Source of the DNA: Antedon bifida
Taxonomy: Eukaryota; Echinodermata; Crinoidea; Comatulida; Antedonidae
Assembly: GCA_963402885.1 (NCBI GenBank)
Contig: OY727095.1
Coordinates: 3,167,001-3,231,000 of the forward strand
Direction: 5' to 3'
DNA length: 64,000 bases
The notes beneath the pieces are model-generated. The model did not search any database, was not told the origin of the DNA, and saw only the letters and a program-made list of their open reading frames with translations. Of the stretch, positions 63,725 through 64,000 are shown in pieces. Made by a program: the position numbers and the translations under genes. The number at the start of each line of letters is the position of its first letter. Position 1 is the first letter of the stretch.

Positions 63725-63780
63725 GTACCTTAGTAAATTCTTGTCATTTGATTGGATAATTGTGGGTCACATGATATTAA
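63725..63780. mobile_element. Fragment of the same MITE family, copy 3
   Basis: GTACCTTAGTAAATTCTTGT, CATTTGATTGGATAATTGTG and GGTCACATGAT match the ends of the 35505 and 61495 copies. Confidence 0.55.
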
Positions 63781-64000
63781 ATAAATAAATCTTCTATCTT
63801 CTCTTTAATGATGTCGAGAGTGCAATGTTGTTATATGAGTGCAAGTACAGTATTGAAATTTCATTTTTGTTCCACAGTGCATGAGCAACCACATGCGACA
63901 AGAGACTAGGCTGTTATATTGACTGATCATGTTTGATCGGCTTGTAGTGTGCGCCATATATAATTGTTCTAATCCCTTGGAGCACTGTCTTTTTAAATTG
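63781..64000. other. No gene seen
   Basis: Remaining 220 bp show no feature I can support. Confidence 0.45.

Overview
This is a eukaryotic window: AT-rich, intron-containing and crowded with transposable elements. The only host genes I can support are two NLR-type innate immune receptors on the minus strand, in head-to-tail tandem. Together with a 5S-rRNA-headed SINE, a Ty3/gypsy-like LTR retrotransposon, hAT elements and many MITEs, this suggests a marine invertebrate. A deuterostome such as an echinoderm is my best guess, because large DED/Death-NACHT-LRR families are known there, but the sequence does not prove the species.

Layout. 1-2514 is a giant inverted repeat. 5026-10175 is a complete DNA transposon (TTAT target duplication) with a decayed minus-strand transposase. 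10652-16690 is an LTR retrotransposon (CCAGT target duplication) cut by a hAT element (10791-12252), which itself carries a small MITE (11053-11216), and by a 5S-derived SINE (14803-15265). 16895-34707 is NLR1 (minus). I reconstruct 21 coding exons that splice into one open frame of 5,247 nt: DED-like domains, two TRADD-N-like domains, a chain of microexons, NACHT, and 9 LRR units of 57 residues. 34.7-42.6 kb is the intergenic region: a NF-kappaB-like palindrome, palindromic MITEs and a 106-bp minisatellite. 42595-61992 is NLR2 (minus, 5' part outside the window): the same microexon chain and NACHT, but 27 LRR units in a single 6.15-kb exon. Its introns hold a 1.3-kb foldback element, Helitron-like ends and several MITEs. 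62.0-64.0 kb is upstream intron or flank with an odd inverted minisatellite.

How it fits together. The two receptors are paralogues that share exon order, splice phase and 3' flank. They differ mainly in the number of LRR units and in which microexons survive. Every microexon in the reconstruction is flanked by phase-1 introns and is a multiple of three long, so exons can be skipped or duplicated without breaking the frame. NLR2 units 4-27 share a Tyr codon that is Phe in units 2-3 and in NLR1, so the array grew after the two genes split. Differences between units concentrate at the beta-strand positions that face a ligand in LRR proteins. The most interesting system here is therefore a receptor pair that seems able to vary its sensor (LRR shuffling) and its linker (modular microexons) separately.
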